From assembly GCA_002336805.1 (NCBI GenBank), contig DDEZ01000012.1, positions 507,594 through 571,593 of the forward strand: a stretch of DNA of 64,000 nt, given 5' to 3'. Source of the stretch: Bacteroidetes bacterium UBA1941 (lineage in GTDB: Bacteria > Bacteroidota > Bacteroidia > Chitinophagales > LD1). The notes below the pieces were generated by a model. The model was not told the DNA's origin, searched no databases, and saw only the letters and a list, made by a program, of their open reading frames with translations. Below are positions 50,501 to 57,807 of this stretch, piece by piece. Positions within the stretch are counted from its first letter, which is position 1, and the number at the start of each line of letters is the position of its first letter. A program made the position numbers and the translations under genes.

Positions 50501-53500
50501 GTCAGAGGCGAGTTTGGCGTACCTGTACCTATACCTACAGAGCCATTGCTCTTGATGATCATGCGCTGTAAATTGGAAACAGAGCCGACCGGTGTAGTCC
50601 AAAACTGAATATTACCCGGCGCATCTGCATTGGGTATCGTATCCACGGTAAAGTACATACACGCAGATCTGTTGAATCCAGTACCGTTATAAAACTGTGC
50701 CTCTATCAATCCTTCTCCGTCACCACTCGCTACACTGGCAGGTGAGAGCAAAGAACCACGTGATCTCGCAAAAGTGTAGAATGGAGTACCGCCACCGGCC
50801 ACTCTTTGCTGCACGTCACTATGGGTGCCATCTTCATCCCATATATCCAGTGCCGCAGAGACATTAGGTCCGGCACCCGGAGTCAACGTCCTGATCCCCA
50901 GCTGACCGTTTGTATTGAGACGCATCCGCTCCAGGTTATTGGTAGCAAATACAAAATCTTTAGCATCTGTCGTACCGACAAAATTGCCTGTAGCAGCCGT
51001 ACCGATCGCTGATGAAGATGGAGTGGTGGTGCTATTGCCTGTCACCTTCCAGTAGAGGCCATTAGGATCAGATGGGGTCCAGTTAGTTCCGTTATACTGT
51101 AGTACGCTGCCATTGGTCGGCGCAGTAGCACTGACGGGAGTACCTTGTATACCGGATACTGTTGGATTAGGATATGTACCGCTCAGGTCACCTCCGGCAG
51201 CACCCAGCGGACCGGTAGGACCGGTGGCACCTGCTGCTCCTGTAGGGCCCGCTGCTCCTGTAGCGCCATCAGCACCATTTGTACCCGCTGCACCAGTGGC
51301 ACCGGCAGGACCTGTCGCACCTGCTGCACCAGCAGCGCCTGTAGGGCCCGCTACGCCGGCAGGACCTTGGGGGCCTGTAGCGCCGTCAGCGCCATTTGTT
51401 CCATTTGTTCCATTTGTTCCGTTTGTTCCGGCTGCACCAGTGGCACCGGCAGGGCCTGTAGGGCCAGCTACGCCGGCAACACCTTGTGGGCCGGTAGCAC
51501 CGTCTGCACCATTTGTTCCGTTTGTTCCAGCTGCACCGGTCGCACCGGCAGGGCCTGCAGCACCTGCTGCACCAGCGGCGCCTGTAGGGCCGGCTACTCC
51601 GGCAGGACCCTGTGGACCTGTAGCGCCGTCAGCGCCATTGGTTCCGTTTGTTCCGGCTGCACCGGTCGCACCGGCAGGACCTGTAGCACCAGCAGCGCCT
51701 GTAGGGCCGGCCACTCCGGCAGGACCCTGAGGACCTGTAGCGCCGTCAGCACCATTTGTGCCGTTTGTGCCAGCTGCACCTGTAGCACCGGCAGGGCCTG
51801 TAGCACCAGCGGCACCGGCAGCGCCTGTAGGGCCAGCTACTCCGGCAGGACCTTGAGGACCAGTAGCGCCGTCAGCACCGTTTGTGCCAGTAGCACCTGT
51901 AGGACCAGTAGCACCACCGCCAGCACCTGTCGGGCCGGTAGGGCCAGCTATACCTTGAGGGCCTGTAGCGCCGTCAGCACCATTGGTGCCGTTTGTACCA
52001 GCTGCACCGGTCGCACCGGCAGGGCCTGTAGCACCTGCTGCACCAGCGGCGCCTGTAGGGCCGGCTACACCGGCGGCACCCTGAGGACCAGTCGCGCCGT
52101 CAGCGCCATTGGTTCCGTTTGTTCCGGCTGCACCAGTAACACCAGCAGGACCAGTCGCACCTACTGCACCAGTAGCGCCTGTAGGGCCAGCTACTCCGGC
52201 AGGACCTTGAGGACCAGTCGCGCCGTCAGCACCGTTTGTGCCAGTAGCACCTGTAGGACCAGTAGCACCACCGCCAGCACCTGTCGGGCCCGTAGGGCCA
52301 GCTACACCTTGAGGGCCTGTAGCGCCGTCAGCACCATTAGTGCCGTTTGTACCAGCTGCACCGGTCGCACCGGCAGAGCCTGTAGGGCCGGCTACTCCAG
52401 CAGGACCCTGAGGACCTGTAGCGCCGTCAGCACCATTGGTGCCGTTTACACCAGCGGCACCTGTAGCACCGGCAGGGCCTGTAGCACCTGCTGCACCAGC
52501 GGCGCCTGTAGGGCCGGCTACTCCGGCAGGACCTTGAGGACCAGTAGCGCCGTCAGCACCGTTTGTGCCAGTAGCACCTGTAGGACCAGTAGCACCACCG
52601 CCAGCACCTGTCGGGCCGGTAGGGCCAGCTATACCTTGAGGGCCTGTCGCGCCGTCAGCGCCGTTGGTTCCGTTTGTACCAGCTGCACCGGTCGCACCGG
52701 CAGGACCAGTCGCACCTACTGCACCAGCAGCGCCTGTAGGGCCAGCTACTCCGGCAGGACCTTGAGGACCAGTAGCGCCGTCAGCACCGTTTGTGCCAGT
52801 AGCACCTGTAGGACCTGTGGCACCGTCAGCACCATTGGTGCCGTTTGTACCGGCTGCACCTGTCGCACCGATAGGGCCTGTGGCACCAGCGGCACCAGCA
52901 GCGCCTGTAGGACCAGCTACTCCGGCAGGACCCTGTGGGCCTGTCGCGCCATCTGCTCCATTTGTACCATTTGCGCCCGTGGGGCCTGTAGCACCTGTAG
53001 CGCCTGGTGTACCATTCGTACCATCAGCACCTGATGGGCCTGTAGGACCCGTGGCTCCACCGCCTACACCTGTAGGACCAGTAGGACCTGCTATACCCTG
53101 AGGGCCTGTGGCACCGTCAGCACCATTGGTGCCGTTTGTACCGGCAGCGCCAGTAGCGCCCGCTGTACCTGCAGCACCGGTAGGGCCCGCTACGCCAGCC
53201 GGACCTTGCGCTCCGGTAGCGCCATCAGCACCATTATTCCCATTTGCACCGGTAGGACCTGTCGCACCGGTAGCGCCATTTGTTCCATTTATACCATCTG
53301 CACCAGACGGGCCAGTAGGACCGGTAGCACCGCCACCTGAGCCAGTAGCACCTGTAGCGCCGGTAGTGCCTGCAGGACCAGCCGGGAGAGTGATGGTCGT
53401 CGTGACGCCGTTGGTGAGGGTCACCGTAGCTGTGCCGTTTCCATTATCTACTATAGAGGCTACACCTGTACCGGTAGCGCCAGTAGCACCGGCAGCACCT

Positions 53501-54273
53501 GATGGCCCGGCAGCACCTTGTGCACCTGTAGCACCAGGATTACCTTGCAGGCCCTGAGCACCTGTAGCGCCAGTATTGCCCGCTGGGCCAGTAGCACCTG
53601 TATTACCATTTGCGCCGGTAGCGCCCGCCGGGCCAGTGGCACCTTGAGATCCCGCAGCACCCTGAGCACCGGTAGCGCCGGCATTACCTTGCAGGCCCTG
53701 TGCACCTGTAGCTCCTGTACTACCCGCAGGACCAGTCGCACCTGTAGGACCATTGGCACCTGTGGCACCGGCAGCACCTTGAGGGCCCGTAGCACCCTGT
53801 GTTCCTGCAGGGCCCGTAGCGCCTGCGCCTCCTGTCGCACCTGTATTGCCGCGTGGACCGGTAGGACCGGTAGCGCTGCCACCACCATTGCCGGCATAGA
53901 GCGCATATGGTACACTCATCATTTGATTAGTACCCATATCAGTATAGTTAGTACCACCATTGACATCTACCTCTACCTGCAGAAACTTAGGGCCACTGCC
54001 CCAGGCTACAGTGCTGAGATTGCCACCACCGGTACCTATCACCGAGTTGAAAAGACCAAACTGATTGGTAGTCTGCGCGTGTGTCTCCTGAAAGACAACA
54101 GTACCTGTAGCTGTCTGATCGTGAATGGTAAAGCGGATCGCCACATGTGCATTGCCCACAATGGAGCCTGAAGCGTTGCGCACTATTGCCTGATAGTTGA
54201 TGCCTTGTGGCGGAGCCTGAGCTATGGCAAAAAGGGAGTACAGTACTACTCCAAGGAGTAATAAATTCTTCAT
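47521..54273 (-). CDS. Giant collagen-like surface fibre with S74-type C-terminal chaperone
   Basis: This 2250-residue protein starts with a signal peptide (MKNLLLLGVVLYSLFAIAQA) and an N-terminal domain common in Bacteroidota fibre proteins (PPQGINYQAIVRNASGS, then VPYALYAG). Residues about 130-1025 are collagen-like Gly-X-Y triplets (GAT, GPT, GPA, GAA and GAD), with a short interruption near 270-300. The next ~1000 residues are fibre-like repeats (LERMRL, GNVGIGT and similar turns), as in phage tail fibres. Near residue 2040 comes SDRRIKDIQD, the start of an S74-type intramolecular chaperone domain, whose Ser and Lys could carry out self-cleavage after trimer folding. The C-terminus is a coiled coil. 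No T9SS sorting domain is present. Confidence 0.9.
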   Translation of the reverse strand: MKNLLLLGVVLYSLFAIAQAPPQGINYQAIVRNASGSIVGNAHVAIRFTIHDQTATGTVVFQETHAQTTNQFGLFNSVIGTGGGNLSTVAWGSGPKFLQVEVDVNGGTNYTDMGTNQMMSVPYALYAGNGGGSATGPTGPRGNTGATGGAGATGPAGTQGATGPQGAAGATGANGPTGATGPAGSTGATGAQGLQGNAGATGAQGAAGSQGATGPAGATGANGNTGATGPAGNTGATGAQGLQGNPGATGAQGAAGPSGAAGATGATGTGVASIVDNGNGTATVTLTNGVTTTITLPAGPAGTTGATGATGSGGGATGPTGPSGADGINGTNGATGATGPTGANGNNGADGATGAQGPAGVAGPTGAAGTAGATGAAGTNGTNGADGATGPQGIAGPTGPTGVGGGATGPTGPSGADGTNGTPGATGATGPTGANGTNGADGATGPQGPAGVAGPTGAAGAAGATGPIGATGAAGTNGTNGADGATGPTGATGTNGADGATGPQGPAGVAGPTGAAGAVGATGPAGATGAAGTNGTNGADGATGPQGIAGPTGPTGAGGGATGPTGATGTNGADGATGPQGPAGVAGPTGAAGAAGATGPAGATGAAGVNGTNGADGATGPQGPAGVAGPTGSAGATGAAGTNGTNGADGATGPQGVAGPTGPTGAGGGATGPTGATGTNGADGATGPQGPAGVAGPTGATGAVGATGPAGVTGAAGTNGTNGADGATGPQGAAGVAGPTGAAGAAGATGPAGATGAAGTNGTNGADGATGPQGIAGPTGPTGAGGGATGPTGATGTNGADGATGPQGPAGVAGPTGAAGAAGATGPAGATGAAGTNGTNGADGATGPQGPAGVAGPTGAAGATGPAGATGAAGTNGTNGADGATGPQGPAGVAGPTGAAGAAGAAGPAGATGAAGTNGTNGADGATGPQGVAGVAGPTGPAGATGAAGTNGTNGTNGTNGADGATGPQGPAGVAGPTGAAGAAGATGPAGATGAAGTNGADGATGAAGPTGAAGATGPTGPLGAAGGDLSGTYPNPTVSGIQGTPVSATAPTNGSVLQYNGTNWTPSDPNGLYWKVTGNSTTTPSSSAIGTAATGNFVGTTDAKDFVFATNNLERMRLNTNGQLGIRTLTPGAGPNVSAALDIWDEDGTHSDVQQRVAGGGTPFYTFARSRGSLLSPASVASGDGEGLIEAQFYNGTGFNRSACMYFTVDTIPNADAPGNIQFWTTPVGSVSNLQRMIIKSNGSVGIGTGTPNSPLTVRTANNWVNARMTSLANAIGDQNFELVTQRGATTNGVGNIMTSIGQAYGGGAISEGIHFLRGIAASDGAIAFSTSSATERMRILSNGTVGIGTSTPSGFVHLSTSAAVTQVNQSSSTVGTWLSINNSSTGGQWFQLISTGSGNGEGAGKLILTKGGSAGSTAGNFATWDWATLRTGMGGVTAPTAIVDIAGNAGGTNSLQLRSGNVSNGTTSNQILLGYNGTDTYRHAIKSRHNGSSSVGNSIDFYLWKQGTDLTTDIGTDAAVTIDGNYRGMIGVGTTAPRSEVHISDGSSSLKAVTDAGGYGASLLITDNSIPRIYFENASQGTDLKMMGITALGSTLSIGALTDNASAWTNQFILTADRGGNVGIGTGSPSVKLDVEGGTTSPAFKLVDGTQGANKVLVSDAAGNASWASSSILPASNIYTADGTLAGTRTVTMGGNSLTFNGSANYSITGTGYVGIHTTSPISLLSNTPTNIIGSDFQGINPNSLTWVHNSNGYAMAVYNSYASASGNGLAVKIAGTASNTRILDLSTGATQNVAGTTVMEVQGDGKVGIGTGSPAYRLHVYTPTNGDGMMLDGASSVGFALGTGGTVKAQIGIAAGAGAWSTDAVAGDLVMRSQSTAQKILFNTNGGTGGASVAINGTTMGIGTLSPAAPLDVVPSGGRNVLLGGGGTTGSEIKFTYSGIAHHSIYNNGNGNLTFANTSATFGPNTAGTALMSLTSGGYLGIGTTAPAVPLDVQASTAYNAGSYGYLNSVGTGGSSCTNCQTSIRASGRIVCPEFNATSDRRIKDIQDISNGAIDLATLNQLEVTDFKYKDQVASGSERKKGFIAQQVETAYPEAVHQMTNFIPSVYALAQSADYSEAQHTLTITVDKAHGLAVGDKVKLITEKSDKLEAIVGEVSTDKTFTLKNITEGAKSVFVYGKEVSDFRVVDYDRIYTLNVSATQELCRRIAALQSENDKMKDNDSKQNETIRTMKAQIDAINERLNITTTR
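51190..53890 (-). repeat. Tandem collagen-like repeat array within the giant fibre gene
   Basis: A common period of about 126 bp (14 Gly-X-Y triplets: GPT GAA GAA GAT GPA GAT GAA GTN GTN GAD GAT GPQ GPA GVA) is repeated with variants and a GPTGAGGGATGPTGAT interruption that recurs several times. The array is prone to length change. The long reading frame on the opposite strand (51145-53034) is a mirror of this composition, not a gene. Confidence 0.8.
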
Positions 54274-54595
54274 AAATCGGGTTTACTTGTTAAGAAAGAC
54301 GACGGGTAGCTTCAAAAATACGCATTTGCGGGTCGAAACAAATTTTTTCTTGTGGACCTCAAAAACTGATAAAATAAATGAAGCTGACTATCAGCATAAT
54401 AATTCTGGCTTTTGGCAAGTCAATTTAGTCCGTACACTTTATTTTATACCCTTTTTAGGGTATAGCTTTTTTAACCCTCTATCAGTAATATTATCTTAGG
54501 ATAAATAAACCAATAATAGCAGCTAAGATAATATATGCCGTTTGGCATAGTATAACCCATTAGTAGTGAAGCGTCCATATGAATACCTGAGCTTT
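54274..54595. promoter_or_regulatory. Divergent control region between the giant fibre and the histidine kinase
   Basis: This 322 bp AT-rich gap has no gene. It contains TATACCC TTTTTA GGGTATA (54445-54464), a palindrome with 7 bp arms. Promoters for both directions should lie here. Confidence 0.5.
54445..54464. promoter_or_regulatory. TATACCC-N6-GGGTATA palindrome
   Basis: Perfect 7 bp inverted arms around TTTTTA. It is followed by GCTTTTTTAA, so it could be a weak attenuator for the plus strand or an operator. It lies about 130 bp upstream of the kinase start. Confidence 0.35.
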
Positions 54596-56197
54596 ATGAA
54601 CAGGAATCTCCCGTTCATGGCTATCAACCTACTGCTGTGGGCTGTTTCTTTTTATGTGCTATTGGGTTCCAGTCTTCTATTCGTCTCCTACATCGTCCTG
54701 ATCAATATCCTGATACTCCTCTGCGCGCTGCAGTATGGTGGTATGCACCGGCTGGCAGGACAGCTATTTATAGGAATATCGTGTATCAGCCTGCTGGTCA
54801 TAGATGACGGGCTGACCGGCTCTCCTTCTACAGGGATAGAGTTTCTATATATAGCTAACATCCTATACATAATAGCCTTCTATATGGAGAAGCTCTATAT
54901 AGAATACTATGTGACGCTGATCTGCACTGCGACCGTATTTGCACTGGTCAACTATACGCCGTGGACCCCCCACCTGGTCGCAGGGGTGCAGTATGAGGTG
55001 CCGGTGAGTATCCGTCTATTGGTATTTACCCTCACTGCCGGTATCATCATCTATCGCTTTGTAGTGTTTCTGCGGTCTACTATGAATTTTTTCCTGGCTA
55101 CTCAGCTGCAGCAGTCTGAGACGGAAGTACTCTTTAATAACGTAGAAGAGTCTATCTGTATGATGGATAGAAACCTCCGCATCATCCGGTTCAATAAATC
55201 CTACGAGCGCCTGTTTGAATACCACTATGGTTTCCCTCCTGATATTGGTATCCCGTTCCCCAGTTCATTTGATTTTCCCGGCAGGGATGATGTGGTATCT
55301 TATGATATCATACAGCGGGTGCTGGCCGGCGAGTCACTGATAGAGGAGTATACCACCACGCCCGATGAGGTGGCTGTGATATATGAAGTGTCATTTTTCC
55401 CGATCATGAGTGCTCATGCCAAAGGCACTGAGGTAGACAAAATAGCTATCATCTGCCGGGACATCACCACGCGCCGCAGGCTGGAGATGGATATAGTATA
55501 CAGCCAGGTGGGCCTGCTGGAGATGATAGCACACGACCTGAAAGCGCCGCTCGGCATGATCAAGAGTGTCAACAGCCTATCAGCTAAAGATGTGGAGGGG
55601 TACCAAGAATTCATAGATAAAACCAGCGCGCAGGCCATAGCCTCTATCAACAATATCCTGGCCTTCTCGCGATACCTGAGCAATAGTAATACGCCGGGAT
55701 TTATCAATCAGGATCTGCATCAGGTACTATCCGACAAAGTAAATGAGCTGGCACCGCATGCACGCATGCATGGACAGGAACTACTGCTAGAGATGTCACT
55801 AAGCAGAATGTATGTCAAAATGAACAAAGAAGCATTTGGCAGGGCTATAGGAAATCTGATCACAAATGCGGTCAAGTTTTCGCCGCAGGCGGGCCAGATC
55901 AGGATAGGAGTAGCACGGCATCCATCGGACAAGGACAAAGTAGCGATCAGTGTGTCTGATGAAGGTATGGGTATACCGGAGCATCTGCGCGACCACTTGT
56001 TTGAAAAATTTACCACTGCCGGCAAAAAAGGGGTGCATGGTGAAGAGTCGTTTGGTCTCGGCCTCTATATATCCAGCATCATCATCAAGATGCATGGAGG
56101 CAAGCTGGAGCTGGACAAAAAGCGCCGCAAGGGCGCGACCTTTATCATCACCCTGCCGCTCTCACGCTACGCTACGGCGTCAGCACTCAGTGAGTGA
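54596..56197 (+). CDS. PAS-containing membrane sensor histidine kinase
   Basis: I chose the ATG at 54596 (MNRNLPFMAINLLLWAV); a GTG at 54566 would add 10 residues. The N-terminal ~165 residues have about six membrane segments. A PAS domain follows (MDRNLRIIRFNKSYERLFEY, about residues 190-290). The HisKA block is LLEMIAHDLKAPLGMIKSVN (about residues 308-327). The catalytic domain has FGRAIGNLITNAVKFSP, VSDEGMGIPEHLRDHLFEKF and GEESFGLGLYISSIII. The gene ends 16 bp before the convergent end of two NarL-type regulator genes. Such regulators are usually partnered with HisKA_3 kinases, so the pairing is likely but not certain. Confidence 0.88.
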   Translation: MNRNLPFMAINLLLWAVSFYVLLGSSLLFVSYIVLINILILLCALQYGGMHRLAGQLFIGISCISLLVIDDGLTGSPSTGIEFLYIANILYIIAFYMEKLYIEYYVTLICTATVFALVNYTPWTPHLVAGVQYEVPVSIRLLVFTLTAGIIIYRFVVFLRSTMNFFLATQLQQSETEVLFNNVEESICMMDRNLRIIRFNKSYERLFEYHYGFPPDIGIPFPSSFDFPGRDDVVSYDIIQRVLAGESLIEEYTTTPDEVAVIYEVSFFPIMSAHAKGTEVDKIAIICRDITTRRRLEMDIVYSQVGLLEMIAHDLKAPLGMIKSVNSLSAKDVEGYQEFIDKTSAQAIASINNILAFSRYLSNSNTPGFINQDLHQVLSDKVNELAPHARMHGQELLLEMSLSRMYVKMNKEAFGRAIGNLITNAVKFSPQAGQIRIGVARHPSDKDKVAISVSDEGMGIPEHLRDHLFEKFTTAGKKGVHGEESFGLGLYISSIIIKMHGGKLELDKKRRKGATFIITLPLSRYATASALSE

Positions 56198-56213
56198 CCG
56201 GGGTATCTGGTCC

Positions 56214-56879
56214 TTAGGATTTATTGAGATCCAGCATCCCTATCTGGTAGGACCTGATGATCATGTCTACGATATTCTTGGCACCCATTTTTTTGATGAT
56301 GATACCTCTGTTTACCTCTATGGTGCGCTTGCTCAGATTGAGCCGGTAGCCTATCTCTGCAGAGGTCAGCCCCTCGCTGGTGAGCTGTATGATACTGATC
56401 TCACGCTCACTGAATTGATTGCTCCAGTACTCGCGAAAGCTGTCAGAGTTGGACCTGAGCAGCCGCCGCACCAGCAGGTCCAGTACAGACTTGCTATAAT
56501 ACTCGCCACCCTGGTGTATCTGTATAATGGCACCGGCCAGCTCAGCATAGTCTGCATCCTTCAGTATCAGCCCCCTGGCACCTGAGGCGAGTATCTTACT
56601 GAGTATTTCCTCTTTGACCAGGGCGGTATTGAGCAGTATTTTGGCGTGCTCATCTAGTTCCAGTATTTCTTTGCAGATACGCAGGCCATTGCTGGGAGGC
56701 ATCATGATATCCAGCAGTACCACATCGGGCCTCAGCGCAGCATACTGTGCCAGCACCCCGGCACCGTCTGCCGCCTCGCCACAGATAGATATATCTCCGC
56801 TACGCGAGAAGATGATCTCATATCCTCTCCTCACGATCTCTATATCATCTGCTATCAGTACTTTTATCTTATTCATCAT
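56214..56879 (-). CDS. NarL/LuxR-type response regulator (second of a pair)
   Basis: This 221-residue regulator has a receiver domain with the acidic pair in VLIADDIEI, phospho-acceptor Asp57 in DVVLLDIMMPPSNG, and the Lys in ARGLILKDADYAEL. The C-terminal LuxR/NarL helix-turn-helix is FSEREISIIQLTSEGLTSAE, then IGYRLNLSKRTIEVNRGIII. It overlaps the upstream regulator gene by 4 bp (56876-56879), so both are made together. DNA targets are likely in this locus, perhaps the divergent fibre operon beyond 57577. Confidence 0.92.
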   Translation of the reverse strand: MMNKIKVLIADDIEIVRRGYEIIFSRSGDISICGEAADGAGVLAQYAALRPDVVLLDIMMPPSNGLRICKEILELDEHAKILLNTALVKEEILSKILASGARGLILKDADYAELAGAIIQIHQGGEYYSKSVLDLLVRRLLRSNSDSFREYWSNQFSEREISIIQLTSEGLTSAEIGYRLNLSKRTIEVNRGIIIKKMGAKNIVDMIIRSYQIGMLDLNKS

Positions 56880-57577
56880 CCGTTTCCTACACTAAGATCA
56901 TCAAGATTAACGTACTTATTGCGCAGGGCATAGGAGACCACCCCAGCTATATTGCGCACAGACATCTTCTTCATGATACGGATCTTGATAGACTCTATCG
57001 TGCGCATATTGATACTGGTCTCAGCGGCTATTTCCTTTACCGTTTTTTCCTGGCATATCATACGGATGATCTGCAGCTCTTTGTCCGAAAAGGCTTGCCG
57101 ATCTGCGGGGCTCCAGGCCGGAGCCTGCTTATTGCCATCGCGCAGGCTCTCTATGAGGATGTCAGTGATATCCTTTGAGAAATAATTGCCACCCGCAAAG
57201 GCTGTCTCTATGGCTATCCGGAGCTCCTCTGCCGGCGCGGTCTTCAGCACAAATCCATGTATGCCACTATTGATAAGGCAGCGCAGCTGCTCCTGATGAG
57301 GATGGCCGCTACAGCACACGATCCGTATGTCCGGCAGGGCAGCCTGCAGGGCCTTTATATTATTAGACGCCAGGCTATTGGGCATGATCACATCCAGAAC
57401 TACTACATCCGGGCGTAAAGACTGAGCTTTTTGCAACAGCTCCTCACTGGTACGGGCAAAGCCTACTACAGCTATATTCTTGGCCGGTTTCAGGAGCAAG
57501 GCCAGCCCCTCCAGGATGACCGGGTGGTCATCCGCGATCAATACTTTGACCTGTCTGGATTGCATAGATTCATCCAT
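56876..57577 (-). CDS. NarL/LuxR-type response regulator (first of a pair)
   Basis: This 233-residue regulator has receiver residues in VLIADDHPVILEG, phospho-acceptor Asp62 in DVVVLDVIMPNSL, and the Lys in HGFVLKTAPAEEL. The LuxR-type DNA-binding block is FSDKELQIIRMICQEKTVKE, then IAAETSINMRTIESIKIRIM. Start: MDESMQSRQVKVL (a start at the second Met is possible). It is divergent from the fibre operon. The CRP-type palindrome at 57691-57706 is in the shared control region. It shares the operon with the following regulator, of about the same length, which looks like an old duplication. Confidence 0.92.
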   Translation of the reverse strand: MDESMQSRQVKVLIADDHPVILEGLALLLKPAKNIAVVGFARTSEELLQKAQSLRPDVVVLDVIMPNSLASNNIKALQAALPDIRIVCCSGHPHQEQLRCLINSGIHGFVLKTAPAEELRIAIETAFAGGNYFSKDITDILIESLRDGNKQAPAWSPADRQAFSDKELQIIRMICQEKTVKEIAAETSINMRTIESIKIRIMKKMSVRNIAGVVSYALRNKYVNLDDLSVGNG

Positions 57578-57690
57578 ACGTAAATTGGGTTATTCCCTAA
57601 AATAACACATCTCGTTTTTACAATGTACGGTAATTATCCTATAAAACGATAGTACATCTACTGAAATGAGTATTCAATGAGCATTCACTG

Positions 57691-57706
57691 TGTGATTTAA
57701 ATCACA
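57691..57706. promoter_or_regulatory. Perfect CRP/FNR-type palindrome
   Basis: TGTGATTTAAATCACA matches TGTGA-N6-TCACA at every position and is a perfect 16 bp palindrome. It is 114 bp before the regulator start codon and 101 bp before the fibre start codon, so it could serve either. A second inverted repeat, ATCTAC-CAGTC-GTAGAT, lies at 57755-57771, nearer the fibre gene. Confidence 0.6.
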
Positions 57707-57754
57707 TTTCTCGCAATACCCTGATAATCTGTTAAAGACTACACTGCCCGGCGC

Positions 57755-57771
57755 ATCTACCAGTCGTAGAT
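57755..57771. promoter_or_regulatory. ATCTAC-N5-GTAGAT inverted repeat upstream of the fibre operon
   Basis: The 6 bp arms surround CAGTC, ending 36 bp before the fibre start codon. This may be a site for one of the NarL-type regulators encoded next door, or lie in the 5' untranslated RNA. Confidence 0.35.
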
Positions 57772-57807
57772 TGTAAGTACGGATTTTTTCACTAAACCTC
57801 AATACCG

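Noticed and set aside
51145..53034. 629-codon open frame on the plus strand rich in Cys, Thr and Arg
   Set aside because: It mirrors the collagen-coding array on the minus strand. Its composition (CTSGTCRT-like) comes from the antisense of Gly-X-Y codons, with no signal peptide or known domain.
51190..53890. Possible CRISPR array
   Set aside because: The repeats are in-frame Gly-X-Y codons without spacers of unique sequence, and no cas gene is present.
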